A stretch of 64,000 nt of DNA. It comes from Occallatibacter riparius (GTDB lineage Bacteria > Acidobacteriota > Terriglobia > Terriglobales > Acidobacteriaceae). The stretch is taken from NCBI RefSeq assembly GCF_025264625.1, contig NZ_CP093313.1, forward strand, positions 3,410,001 through 3,474,000. Direction: 5' to 3'. Position numbers and translations under genes: made by a program. Shown here one piece after another: positions 10,348 through 19,155 of the stretch; within the stretch, counting starts at the first letter, position 1; every line of letters starts with the position of its first letter. The notes beneath the pieces are model-generated. The model did not search any database and was not told the DNA's origin. It saw nothing but the letters and a program-made list of their open reading frames with translations.

Positions 10348-11601
10348 ATGTCTGTTGCCGCAGCGCAAGCTTCATCCCCCATGCAAGCCGGCCAGGCCGA
10401 AACCACCATCACTGCGCCGCCTGCCGCGTCGAGTCTGATCCGCAACGTCGCGGTCGACGCTTATCGCGGACTGGTGATGCTGCTGATGATGGGCGAGGTG
10501 CTGCGCTTCGCCGAAGTATCGCGCGCATTTCCGGACAGCACCTTCTGGCGCATTCTGGCGTGGAACCAGACCCACGTGGAATGGGCCGGCATGAGCCTCC
10601 ATGACACGATTCAGCCGGGCTTCACATTTCTTGCCGGAGTGGCGCTGCCGTATTCGATCCGCAGCCGCCAGCGCAAAGGCGAGAGCTTCGGACGCATGCT
10701 GTTTCACACCATTTGGCGCAGCGTACTCCTCATCGCGCTCGGGATCTTCCTGCGGTCTACGGAAGGGCCGATCACCTACTTCACGTTCGAGGACACTCTG
10801 ACGCAGATTGGGCTGGGGTATACCTTCGCGTTTCTGCTAGCTTTTGCGAAGCCGCGGTGGCAATGGATCGCGACCGCGTCGATTCTTTTTGCGTACTGGC
10901 TCGCGTGGGCGCTCTATCCAGCACCAGGTGCAAATTTCGACTGGGCTGCTGTTGGCGTTCCCAATGACTGGCATCAGCACTTGTACACAGGATTTGCGGC
11001 GCACTGGAATAAGAACAGCAATCTTGGGCAGGCCTTCGACGTGTGGTTCCTCAACCTGTTCCCGCGCACCAGTCCGTTTCGATTTAATGGCGGCGGCTAT
11101 CTCACGCTAAGCTTCATTCCCACGCTTGGGACCATGCTGCTGGGGTTGATCGGGGGTCGGTGGTTTGTGGAGGCCGCGCCGAAGATTCCGCTGCGCAAAT
11201 TCCTGCTCGCCGCTGCTGGTCTAATTGCGCTCGGCTGCCTGTTTCACTTCACCGGAATCTGCCCGATTGTTAAGCGTATATGGACACCGTCGTGGACGCT
11301 GTTCTCGGGCGGGGTCTGCTTCCTGTTCCTCAGCGCGTTTTCGTGGATTATTGACATGAAGGGCTATCGGCGCTGGGCGTTCCCGCTCGTCGTGGTGGGC
11401 ATGAACTCGATCGCGGCCTACCTCATTGCGCATCTTTGGGAGGACTTTACACAGAAGAGCTTCCAAATTCATCTGGGCGCGCGGGTGCTGAATATGTTCG
11501 GCACGGCGCTGGAGCCTCTGTTTCTTGGAGCTCTGATGCTAAGCGCGTATTGGGTCGTTCTCTACTGGATGTACCGGCGCAAAATCTTCCTGCGCATCTG
11601 A
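10348..11601 (+). CDS. Polytopic membrane protein, heparan-alpha-glucosaminide acetyltransferase-like (DUF5009/DUF1624 type)
   Basis: The 417-residue protein has about ten hydrophobic segments. Early motifs VDAYRGLVMLLMMGEVL and HDTIQPGFTFLAGVALPYS resemble the DxxRG and (I)xPxFxFxxG patterns of this acyltransferase family. The start ATG at 10348 has GAGGA eight bases upstream; the frame is open further upstream into the xylB 3' end but without a better start. Family members transfer acetyl groups to sugars across the membrane, so a role in surface glycan acetylation is inferred. It follows xylB by 79 bases and may be co-transcribed. Confidence 0.8.
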   Translation: MSVAAAQASSPMQAGQAETTITAPPAASSLIRNVAVDAYRGLVMLLMMGEVLRFAEVSRAFPDSTFWRILAWNQTHVEWAGMSLHDTIQPGFTFLAGVALPYSIRSRQRKGESFGRMLFHTIWRSVLLIALGIFLRSTEGPITYFTFEDTLTQIGLGYTFAFLLAFAKPRWQWIATASILFAYWLAWALYPAPGANFDWAAVGVPNDWHQHLYTGFAAHWNKNSNLGQAFDVWFLNLFPRTSPFRFNGGGYLTLSFIPTLGTMLLGLIGGRWFVEAAPKIPLRKFLLAAAGLIALGCLFHFTGICPIVKRIWTPSWTLFSGGVCFLFLSAFSWIIDMKGYRRWAFPLVVVGMNSIAAYLIAHLWEDFTQKSFQIHLGARVLNMFGTALEPLFLGALMLSAYWVVLYWMYRRKIFLRI

Positions 11602-11792
11602 GCGGAACTCTTTTCACAACGTGTGAGAAGGCCGCACGATGCCGCTCGCCGTGCTGGTGTTGCTTCGCGTATCAGCGGTTTGCAGCCATGTGTCCCACGA
11701 AGTGAACAAATCTTCATCCGCGCTCTAAGCACGTTTCTAAATGCATCCCGTCCAAGCACTGAACCATCCTTCCCCTCAGGAGGTCTTGTCGC

Positions 11793-12902
11793 TTGCGCAT
11801 AACAGCCCGTGCACCCAAGTGGGCACTATTAACAATAGGATTACTTCTCGCTAATTTCGGGGTGCATGTCCATGCGCAGTCAGATCGGTCCAACCGTGAC
11901 GCCGCGTTTGCTCTTCCCGATGCTCCTCAGGCGCAGCAGACGGCGCAGGAGCAGCCAGTCGCCGATCAGCAGCCATCTGCGACTGCCACTCTGTCCGGCA
12001 CGGTTGTTGACACGAACGGCGCTGTCATTCAAGGCGCCCGCATTACTGTGCGCAGCAGGTCCGGTGCAGAAGCACATACTGTTGCCACCGGTGGCGACGG
12101 CCAGTTCGTATTCAGCGGTATACCTGCGGGACACTATGATGTGACTGCCACCGGCGAAGGGATGTCGACCTATACCTCGCCGGAGGTCGATCTCGGCCCC
12201 GGCACCGTGCGGATCATGCCTGCCATTCAACTGCGCATTGAAGCCGCAAGCACCAGCGTTACCGTTACTGCCGATTCCGAACAAATCGCGGAGCAGCAGG
12301 TACAGATTGCCGTGCAGCAGCGCGTGCTCGGAGTCGTTCCGAACTTCTACACCACCTACGACTGGAACGCGCCTCCCATGCGCGCCAAGCAGAAGTTCAA
12401 GCTCAGCCTGCACTCCATGTTCGATCCCACTGCGTTTGTCATCATCGCGGGCGTGGCCGGAGCCGAGCAGTACAAGGATGTGTACCCCGGCTTCGGCGGT
12501 GGCTGGGAAGGATACGGCAAGCGCTATGGCGCGACGTTCGCCAACCACGTCAGTGACCAGTTCTTCGCGCATGCCCTCTATCCGTCGCTCTTCCACCAGG
12601 ACCCGCGCTACTTCTACAAGGGGAAGGGCAGTGTGAGGTCGCGCGCGATGTATGCAATGTCGGCTGCTGTCATTGCTCGCGGAGACGACGGTCGATGGAA
12701 GCCGAACTACTCGAGCGTGCTGGGCAAATTCACTTCGGGAGCGCTATCCAATCTTTATTTTCCCGAATCTGACCGCGGGGCTCACCTGGTGTTCTTCAAC
12801 GCGCTCACGGAACTCGGCACCGATGCTGTCGAGAATCTCCTCGAAGAATTTGTACTCAAGCCCCTCACGTCGCACGCACCGAAGGAGCATGACCAGCCGT
12901 AA
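11793..12902 (+). CDS. Secreted protein with carboxypeptidase-regulatory-like (CNA-B/Oar-type) domain
   Basis: The start is TTG at 11793, supported by an AGGAGGT ribosome site (11779-11785). A signal peptide ends near HVHAQS (residue 29). Residues about 65-150 form a carboxypeptidase-regulatory-like beta-sandwich (SGTVVDTNGAVIQGARITV, GQFVFSGIPAGHYDVTAT). The remainder (about 160-369) contains a segment rich in aromatic residues, with YPGFGGGWEGYGKRYGATF and HQDPRYFYKGKG. This combination is known from Acidobacteria as a conserved secreted protein without assigned role; an outer membrane location is inferred. The stop is directly adjacent to the end of the convergent DUF2231 gene. Confidence 0.8.
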   Translation: MRITARAPKWALLTIGLLLANFGVHVHAQSDRSNRDAAFALPDAPQAQQTAQEQPVADQQPSATATLSGTVVDTNGAVIQGARITVRSRSGAEAHTVATGGDGQFVFSGIPAGHYDVTATGEGMSTYTSPEVDLGPGTVRIMPAIQLRIEAASTSVTVTADSEQIAEQQVQIAVQQRVLGVVPNFYTTYDWNAPPMRAKQKFKLSLHSMFDPTAFVIIAGVAGAEQYKDVYPGFGGGWEGYGKRYGATFANHVSDQFFAHALYPSLFHQDPRYFYKGKGSVRSRAMYAMSAAVIARGDDGRWKPNYSSVLGKFTSGALSNLYFPESDRGAHLVFFNALTELGTDAVENLLEEFVLKPLTSHAPKEHDQP

Positions 12903-13514
12903 TCAGATGCCGGTTCCACCGGACTCGGCCGGCGCGCTGCCGCCGTTGTCCTGCTGCATGCCCATTTTGTGCTCGTAGACGAGGTTGCCGCCGAGGTGTG
13001 CTGACAAGGCCACCACGGCAAACCCTATGCCCGCCAGTGCGCGGCCGTTGTTGCGGTTGCGCTTGCGCACGCATGCGGATGCCGTGAAGAGCGCGGTGGC
13101 TCCGATGTTGAGGAGCGCATGCACAGCGCCCACCCGGCGCGGGCGTGGCTCGTCGATGTAGGCCCAGTCCGCTAGACCCGCGGCCGCTGAAGCGATTGCA
13201 CCCAGCAGGCCCAGCCAGAGCGTGGCGTCTGCCGCTGCGTCCATGCCGCGGCCGGGGCACATGGCGGAGAGAGAGTCCAGCGTTACGGTCGCGGTCCAAG
13301 CCCCCACTGGCACATCAGTGATCGCGGAATGCAGCGGCTCGTGCAGCCACTCGCCCTGCAGAAATGACCGCACGCGATCGCCCGCAGGCCCCATCAGCTC
13401 AAAACTCGAGTGAATGGCTCCCTGAGCGGTCTTCTCTACTTCGGGACGAATCCAGTCCTGCCGCTCGGCCCAGCGCGCAACCGGGTCCTTGCTCACCGCA
13501 ATCTCGTCTGCCAT
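12903..13514 (-). CDS. DUF2231 integral membrane protein
   Basis: About 203 residues from the ATG at 13514 (MADEIAVSKDP), which has GGAGG four bases upstream; an in-frame ATG at 13592 would add 26 residues. After a soluble N-terminal stretch comes EWLHEPLHSAITDVPVGAWT, a motif typical of DUF2231 proteins, then four hydrophobic segments (ATLWLGLLGAIASAAAGLAD, AVHALLNIGATALFTAS and others). The HSAITDVP histidine could bind metal or heme, as proposed for the family, but this is not shown. It converges on the secreted protein gene and diverges from the SIR2 gene. Confidence 0.8.
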   Translation of the reverse strand: MADEIAVSKDPVARWAERQDWIRPEVEKTAQGAIHSSFELMGPAGDRVRSFLQGEWLHEPLHSAITDVPVGAWTATVTLDSLSAMCPGRGMDAAADATLWLGLLGAIASAAAGLADWAYIDEPRPRRVGAVHALLNIGATALFTASACVRKRNRNNGRALAGIGFAVVALSAHLGGNLVYEHKMGMQQDNGGSAPAESGGTGI

Positions 13515-13642
13515 ATCGCCTCCCGCGTTCTTTGATGCTGAATCTGTAATAGGAACAGCATTCTGCACAACGGTGTCTTGCTGTGGGAGCATCCTAAGGC
13601 TTGCGGCGGAGAGGCTCCCGCGATACTGCTGAGACCCTGGTG

Positions 13643-14515
13643 ATGGCCCGCAAATCTGCGCAAACGACTGCCGACAGCGCCTTCCGGCACGAGCTACTGC
13701 CGCTTGTGCAAGCTGTGGCGGAGCACCGCCTGATTCTTTTTGTTGGGGGAGGCGTGTCGCAGAACCTTGGTGTTCCGGACTTCAAAACACTTGTCCATCA
13801 CATGGCATCGGATCTCGGCTTCGCTGGCAATTACAGCGTTGCCGACTACTCAGTGGTGGCCGAAGCCTATCTGGTTAAGCACGCACAACTCGGCGCGCTG
13901 CGCAGTTGGATGGACACGAATTGGCATCCGTCCTCGATCAACATCGCGAAGTCAGAGTTGCACAATCTAATCGTCGATCTCGATTTCCCCGTGATCTATA
14001 CGACCAATTACGATCGGTGGCTCGAGAAGAGTTTCGAGGGCCGCCGAAAGCCCCTCCACAAGGTGACGAACACTGCGGACCTGACGGTACCGGCCGATGG
14101 GCGCACCGAGATCATCAAGTTTCATGGCGATCTGGAGGACGACGATTCGCTCGTGCTTACGGAGAGCAGCTACTTCCAGCGGATGCTGTTTGAAACTCCG
14201 CTGGATATTCGGCTGCGGTCGGACTCGCTTGCGCGCCCCCTGCTTTTCGTCGGGTACAGCCTGCATGACGTGAACACGCGTTACCTGTTATTCCGGCTGC
14301 AGGAATTGTGGAAGAACTCGCCGCATGCGAGCCATCGCCCTATGTCTTACATCCTGATGACGGAGCGCAACCAAGCTCAGGAGATTGTGCTCAAGAGCCG
14401 TGGGGTTCTGCCCATTGCACTTGATGAGCGCGACCCCGGGCGTGCAACCACTGTGTTCCTTCGCGATCTGCTCAGGGAGGTTCGGCGCCTGCGACGCCGG
14501 AACCGACGTGGATGA
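13643..14515 (+). CDS. SIR2-domain protein (stand-alone, NAD-binding)
   Basis: The 290-residue protein is almost entirely a SIR2_2-type domain. LFVGGGVSQNLGVPDFKTL (about residues 32-50) is the NAD-binding GAGxSxxxGxPxF motif. YTTNYDRWLE (about 107-116), KFHGDLEDDDSLVLT with the catalytic-type His (about 147), and LLFVGYSLHDVNTRYLLF follow. Bacterial proteins of this class often deplete NAD in anti-phage defence, or act as deacylases; no partner defence gene (Argonaute, TIR, HerA) is next to it, so its role is open. ATG at 13643 chosen; upstream in-frame extension has no ribosome site. It is followed after 44 bases by lptE. Confidence 0.85.
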   Translation: MARKSAQTTADSAFRHELLPLVQAVAEHRLILFVGGGVSQNLGVPDFKTLVHHMASDLGFAGNYSVADYSVVAEAYLVKHAQLGALRSWMDTNWHPSSINIAKSELHNLIVDLDFPVIYTTNYDRWLEKSFEGRRKPLHKVTNTADLTVPADGRTEIIKFHGDLEDDDSLVLTESSYFQRMLFETPLDIRLRSDSLARPLLFVGYSLHDVNTRYLLFRLQELWKNSPHASHRPMSYILMTERNQAQEIVLKSRGVLPIALDERDPGRATTVFLRDLLREVRRLRRRNRRG

Positions 14516-14559
14516 GCCGGGCCGGCGAACAGGCTGTGTGCTCCGATTAAGATGGAAGC

Positions 14560-15081
14560 ATGTGCTCACCCCTGGCAGCCTTTTGCCTTGCCGCCGTGCT
14601 GGTTCTATCCGGCTGCGGGTATCACACGCTGGGGTCGGCCACGCATCTGGCGCCGGATGTGCGGACATTGTCGGTTCCTCAATTTGCCACACGCACAGAG
14701 GCGTATCACACGGAGACAGTGATGACGCAGGCTGTTATCCGCGAGTTTGCCACGCGTACACGGCTGCACGTCACGCCTTCCAGCAGCGGCGAACCAGACG
14801 CGGTTCTGCATGGCACGATCCTGCAGCAGACGATTACCCCGCTTACGTACAACACGACCACGCAGCAGTCGTCGAGCTTTCTTATCACGATTGTCGTGTC
14901 GGTCACGCTGACGGGTCACGATGGCCGCGTACTCTACGAGAACAAGAACTACGTCTTCCGGCAGCAGTATCAATCCACTACTGACCTTGCGAGCTTCATC
15001 GACGAGAGCCCGGCGGCAGAAGAGCGGCTGAGTCGCGACTTCGCGCGCGCGCTGGTGGCCGACGTGATCGAAGGCCTCTGA
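14560..15081 (+). CDS. lptE: LPS-assembly lipoprotein LptE
   Basis: The 173-residue protein has a short signal peptide with lipobox LSGC (Cys19) followed by GYHTLG, the classical start of mature LptE. The middle has ATRTEAYHTETVMTQAVIREF and the C-terminal part has NKNYVFRQQYQ and ERLSRDFARALVADVIEGL, fitting the LptE alpha/beta sandwich. It plugs the LptD barrel in the outer membrane to deliver lipopolysaccharide to the surface, so the host has an LPS-type outer membrane. It is separated from its usual neighbours (leuS, holA) in this window. Confidence 0.88.
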   Translation: MCSPLAAFCLAAVLVLSGCGYHTLGSATHLAPDVRTLSVPQFATRTEAYHTETVMTQAVIREFATRTRLHVTPSSSGEPDAVLHGTILQQTITPLTYNTTTQQSSSFLITIVVSVTLTGHDGRVLYENKNYVFRQQYQSTTDLASFIDESPAAEERLSRDFARALVADVIEGL

Positions 15082-15098
15082 GCACGAATTAGCTTCGG

Positions 15099-17495
15099 CT
15101 ATTCATAGCGGAGCGCCTTGACCGGATCGAGCCCAGCCGCGCGGCGTGCGGGTAGCCAGCAGGCGATGATCCCCACAGTTATCAGTACTCCGGCGACGGT
15201 GAGGAAGACCGTTGGATCCTTTGTAGCCACGCCGAACGGAAGTGCACCCAGCAGGCGTACGGCGGGGATGGCCAGGGCCATGCCGAGGATCAGTCCCAGG
15301 CCAATCTGCCACAATCCGCGCTTCATCACCAGCATGAGGATGTTACGGACACTGGCGCCCAGAGCCATGCGCACGCCGATCTCCTGTGTGCGGCGGCTGC
15401 CGGCATGTGCGATCACCGCGTAGATGCCTACCGAGGCCATGATCAGGCCGATCAGCGCAAAGGTGCCGAAAACTTTCCCAAACACGCGCAGAAACCATGT
15501 CTGGTGCTCAAGGGAGGCGCTCAGCGTAGAGACGTCTCGCAACGGCAGCTCGGGATCCATGCTCTGCACCACGCCGCGAATCGCCGATGTCGGATCGCCT
15601 GAAGACTCCACCGCGATGGTCCTGCTCCCCCAGCCCCTCTGCCGGTAGGGCACAAAGATCAGCGGCTTCGGATCGTTCGAGATCAGCTCCTGGACGATAT
15701 TGACAGAAACCCCCACCACCGTCACCCACTCCGTCGGCTTGTTGTCTTCTTCGAACAGCCGGAAACGCTTGCCGACCGGGTCCTGGCCCGGCCAGAAGTG
15801 CGCTGCCGTCTCCCGCGTCACGACAGCCGCAAAGTGATGCGATGCTCCATCCGTTTCGTTGAAGTCGCGGCCCTCGACGAGCGGCAGGTGGATCGTCTCG
15901 AAATAACCCGGCGAGAGCACCAGGTAAGACACCCACGGCCGCCGTCCCGGTTCGCCAATGGGCTGGCCCTCCAGCTCCATCTGCTGTCGCGCGGCGCCCA
16001 TCCCTGGAGGCGACAACGTCAGCGCAGCATGACTCACGCCCGGGAGCGCCCTCAACCGTGGCAGCAACTGATCGTAGAACCGCAGCCGTGCATCGTTGTC
16101 CTTGTAGCGCGTCTCGGGTAGATCGATCCGCGCCGTCGTCAAGTGCGTAGCAGGTACTGAGGGATTGATCTCCAGGCTCGCCAGCAGGCTCCGCACAAAC
16201 ACGCCAGCTCCGGAAAGAAGTACGAGCGTAAGCGCGAACTGGAAGACAACCAGGGTGCCGGTGAGCCATCCCTCGCGCTGCCGGCCAACGGTGCGAGCGC
16301 CATCTTTCAGCATATTGTTGAGATTGGCGCGCGCGGCGCGTAAGGCCGGGGCCGTGCCAAAGAGCAAGCCACTGAAGATGCATAGTCCGGCAAAGTAAGC
16401 GAATGCTATCCAGTCGGGGGTGAACGCGATCCACGAAGGCCGGATGTCGCGGGTAGCCAGATCGAACCAGTGCACGCCAAAAGCCGCAAGGCCAAATCCA
16501 GCGAGCCCGCCGAGAACGCTGAGCACAACGCTTTCGATCAGGAGCTGCCGAACGACGCGCCACCGCGAGGCGCCAAGCGCGGTGCGAATTGAGATTTCGC
16601 GGTTGCGCGTGAGCGCGCGGCTCAGCATCATGTTGGCAACATTGGCGCAGGCGATCAGGAGGACAAAGCCAACGGCCGCGAGCATCAGCAGGAAGATCAC
16701 ACGAATCCCCCCGCCGTTGTAGCGCTCGTGAAAGGTTTGAACGCTGGCGGAGAGATCCTTGTCGGCGGGGTACTGCGCGGCGAGCCGATGGGCGATGCCA
16801 TCCAGTTCGACCGATGCCTGGTGTTCGCTCACACCCGGCTTGAGGATCGCGAAACCCGTCAGGCTGTGATTGTCGCGTTTCTCCAACTCCGGCGTGGGCA
16901 CGAGCGGAATCCACATGTCCACTCCGCTGGGGAACTTGTATCCCTCCGGCATCACGCCGATGATCGTGGCGGGTTCGGCATTGACGCGAACCGGCCGGCC
17001 GATGATATTGGGGTCGCTGCCGTAACGGTCTTTCCAGATGCCATAGCCGATGACGGCCACCGGGCTGGCTCCTGGCTGTGTGTCGGTTGCGGTAAAACCG
17101 CGACCCAAGATGGGGCTGGCATGCAGCATAGAGAAGATGCCGGCGGTCGCGCGCTGCAGATGATAGGGCTGCGGGGGGAGTCTGTTTTCGCTGAGGACCG
17201 CTTCTTCATCGATGGCAGCTTCAAAGGCCTCGAATGAAGAGGATTGTGCGCGATAGTCTCGAAATGCGGGTAGAGACATGCCCACCGGATTCTCGTTCGG
17301 GGCGGGATTGCGGTTGATGACAGAGACCAGGCGCGCGCCTCCCGGCACAGGCACAGGCTTGAACAGAACGGCGTTGATCAACGTGAACACCATGGCGTTC
17401 AGACCAATGCCGAGAGCCAGCGTGACCACCACGGCGGCCGAGAACCACCGATGTGACCAGATCATCCGCAAGGCAAAGCGCAGGTCGTTTCTCAT
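15099..17495 (-). CDS. MacB/FtsX-family ABC transporter permease (acidobacterial orphan type)
   Basis: The 798-residue protein has the same two-module layout as the permease at 1925-4402. The N-terminal membrane segment reads AAVVVTLALGIGLNAMVFTL, followed by a MacB_PCD domain with VIGVMPEGYKFPSGVDMW-like sequence, an FtsX domain with RALTRNREISIRTALGASR, a second periplasmic domain and a final FtsX domain with SRRTQEIGVRMALGASV. The start has a near-ideal AGGAGGT ribosome site four bases upstream. No ATPase gene is adjacent. Substrate is unknown. Sequence divergence from the first copy indicates an old paralogue, not a recent duplication. Confidence 0.93.
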   Translation of the reverse strand: MRNDLRFALRMIWSHRWFSAAVVVTLALGIGLNAMVFTLINAVLFKPVPVPGGARLVSVINRNPAPNENPVGMSLPAFRDYRAQSSSFEAFEAAIDEEAVLSENRLPPQPYHLQRATAGIFSMLHASPILGRGFTATDTQPGASPVAVIGYGIWKDRYGSDPNIIGRPVRVNAEPATIIGVMPEGYKFPSGVDMWIPLVPTPELEKRDNHSLTGFAILKPGVSEHQASVELDGIAHRLAAQYPADKDLSASVQTFHERYNGGGIRVIFLLMLAAVGFVLLIACANVANMMLSRALTRNREISIRTALGASRWRVVRQLLIESVVLSVLGGLAGFGLAAFGVHWFDLATRDIRPSWIAFTPDWIAFAYFAGLCIFSGLLFGTAPALRAARANLNNMLKDGARTVGRQREGWLTGTLVVFQFALTLVLLSGAGVFVRSLLASLEINPSVPATHLTTARIDLPETRYKDNDARLRFYDQLLPRLRALPGVSHAALTLSPPGMGAARQQMELEGQPIGEPGRRPWVSYLVLSPGYFETIHLPLVEGRDFNETDGASHHFAAVVTRETAAHFWPGQDPVGKRFRLFEEDNKPTEWVTVVGVSVNIVQELISNDPKPLIFVPYRQRGWGSRTIAVESSGDPTSAIRGVVQSMDPELPLRDVSTLSASLEHQTWFLRVFGKVFGTFALIGLIMASVGIYAVIAHAGSRRTQEIGVRMALGASVRNILMLVMKRGLWQIGLGLILGMALAIPAVRLLGALPFGVATKDPTVFLTVAGVLITVGIIACWLPARRAAGLDPVKALRYE

Positions 17496-17576
17496 AGAGA
17501 CCTCCTACGGGAAGACGTATGCGAGAGTTCCGTTGTTAACGCCAGCCTGCGAAAATTCCCTTCGTGCAAACAACAA

Positions 17577-17597
17577 GGGGAGCCGAAATGGCTCCCC
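17577..17597 (-). terminator. Intrinsic terminator downstream of the Crp-type regulator gene
   Basis: GGGGAGCC and GGCTCCCC form a perfect 8-bp stem with a 5-base loop. Read on the minus strand it is followed by TTGTTGTTTG. It lies 21 bases after the stop of the minus-strand Crp gene and before the next minus-strand gene. Confidence 0.8.
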
Positions 17598-17617
17598 TCT
17601 GATTTCGGAGTCACGCT

Positions 17618-18331
17618 TTAAGCGGTTAGCTTCTCGAGTTGTTCCGGCTTGGTGATGGTCAGGCTGGCGCCGCGAATCTGGATCCACTGATCGCGGCGGA
17701 ACTGATTCAGGAGCCGCGTCACGGTCTCGCGCGATGTGCCGGCCATGTTGGCGATCTCTTCATGCGTGAGCGCCATGGTGAAGCGGAGTTCGGCGCGTCC
17801 GTTCGAAGCGGCGCGACCCCAGTCGAGCAGGAGGCGAGCCAGTCGTCCCGCGGCCGAGCCTGACAACGCAAGCCGCTTGGCGTCGTGGAACACTGTCATG
17901 TACTCGCCGGAGAGCGACTGTGCGGCATGCATGCTGGCGATTCCGTGGCGCCCCAGGAAGTCAATGAACTCCTGCTTGCGCATCGTTTTCACCGAGCACG
18001 GCTCGATGGCTTCCGCAGTTACTTCGTGCGGAACATTGGCAAGCACGGCGCTGAGCCCCATGACATCGCCGGGGCCGGCGATTTTGAGGATCATCGTCTT
18101 GCCGTCGCGCGATGTGGAGGAGATCTTCACCTGGCCGAAGCAGATGATGAAAACGTTGCGCGCCTGATCGCCTTCATTGAACAGCTTGGCGCCGCGCGCG
18201 TGGCTCATCATGATTCCAATCCCATCGAAATCTTTCAGAGCCTCCGGTGTCAGATTACAGAACATCCGAAGGTGACGGTGCTCGCAATTCAGACAATCTT
18301 CCGGCGGGTGATGAGAGTGCAACGAAGCCAT
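17618..18331 (-). CDS. Crp/Fnr-family transcriptional regulator with N-terminal cysteine cluster
   Basis: About 237 residues from the ATG at 18331. The N-terminus carries DCLNC-x8-C (three cysteines) and a fourth cysteine lies in AIEPCSVKTM, near where Fnr has its fourth Fe-S ligand. A cyclic-nucleotide-binding fold follows (FNEGDQARNVFIICFGQVKI, AGPGDVMGLSAVL). The C-terminal winged helix reads LTHEEIANMAGTSRETVTRLL; its R-E-x3-R recognition pattern is that of Crp, which reads GTGA-N6-TCAC sites. The protein may therefore sense redox or oxygen through thiols or a cluster and bind Crp-type operators; this is inference. A terminator follows the gene. Two such operators lie at 20141-20178. Confidence 0.88.
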   Translation of the reverse strand: MASLHSHHPPEDCLNCEHRHLRMFCNLTPEALKDFDGIGIMMSHARGAKLFNEGDQARNVFIICFGQVKISSTSRDGKTMILKIAGPGDVMGLSAVLANVPHEVTAEAIEPCSVKTMRKQEFIDFLGRHGIASMHAAQSLSGEYMTVFHDAKRLALSGSAAGRLARLLLDWGRAASNGRAELRFTMALTHEEIANMAGTSRETVTRLLNQFRRDQWIQIRGASLTITKPEQLEKLTA

Positions 18332-18470
18332 ATTTTTTCCCGGTGACTTACTCAGAAGTATAGCGCAAGGAGACGTAAGTTCATCGGTTTTAAGCGATGA
18401 AAAGCCCTGTAGGGCCGACATGAGTGCTGTACCTCACTCGTGTGGGCCTAACCGGCTCAAAATGCTCTAA

Positions 18471-18962
18471 TTAGCTCTCGGAAAAACGGCTGCGGCGGGT
18501 GCGCGCGCAGTGTGCAAGGCTGCACGCATGATAGGCGCGCGATACCTCGCGGGCCAGTTCTTCCAGTAATTGCATCCTCAACGGCGGATGGCTTTCGAAG
18601 GCTTTCTGCAAGGCTTCCATCGGCAACATAAGGAGCGAGCCCGCAACTTGTCCCAGCAGGGAATAGGTATGCAGGTGATCGCCCAGCGCAGCTGCCAGTT
18701 CAATCAACTCGCCGGGGCGCGCGGTGCCGAGCGTGATGCGGGAAGTCAACCGCTCGGTGCGCCGCTGAAGCTGGCCCTGGATGACCAGATAGAGCCCCGC
18801 GCACGGAGATCCCTGCCGGAAGATAACTTCTCCGGCCTCGAATGTGATGGTCTGGGCGGCCGCCGTCAGAAGGTTGGAAATGGCAGGTGGGCAGGCCAGC
18901 AGTTCCGATACCGGGTGCGCTGCCGTAGCTGCCATGATTCTTGCCCTTGCCTCTGCTGCCAT
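18471..18962 (-). CDS. Single-domain cyclic-nucleotide-binding (cNMP) protein without HTH
   Basis: About 163 residues from the ATG at 18962, chosen because AGGGGAG lies eight bases upstream; an in-frame ATG at 19052 would add 30 residues. Residues about 20-130 are a cNMP-binding beta-roll (ITFEAGEVIFRQGSPCAGLYLV, LGTARPGELIELAAALGD). The Crp-type long helix (PPLRMQLLEELAREVSRAY) follows, but the protein ends soon after it in a Cys/Arg-rich tail with no winged helix. It could be a truncated Crp homologue or a regulator working by protein contact. It sits between the Crp gene and the stress protein gene on the same strand. Confidence 0.75.
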   Translation of the reverse strand: MAAEARARIMAATAAHPVSELLACPPAISNLLTAAAQTITFEAGEVIFRQGSPCAGLYLVIQGQLQRRTERLTSRITLGTARPGELIELAAALGDHLHTYSLLGQVAGSLLMLPMEALQKAFESHPPLRMQLLEELAREVSRAYHACSLAHCARTRRSRFSES

Positions 18963-19155
18963 AGCCGCATCTCCCCTGCTTCGGGCGCGTTCCTCGCCCC
19001 TGCGGTACGATACTGCCGCATTCCATCTGCCCGAGATTCCCTGGTTTTTCATGCAACCAACTCCGAGCAACCCAGGTTTTATCGCGATGCACCAATGCTG
19101 GCACCTGTCCGCGCGTACTCCACAGAGGAGAGGCGCGGTGAACAGGCGCAAATTG

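Noticed and set aside
15508..16914. Second minus-strand frame of 468 codons within the permease gene
   Set aside because: Arg-rich shadow of the permease frame without membrane helices or motifs.
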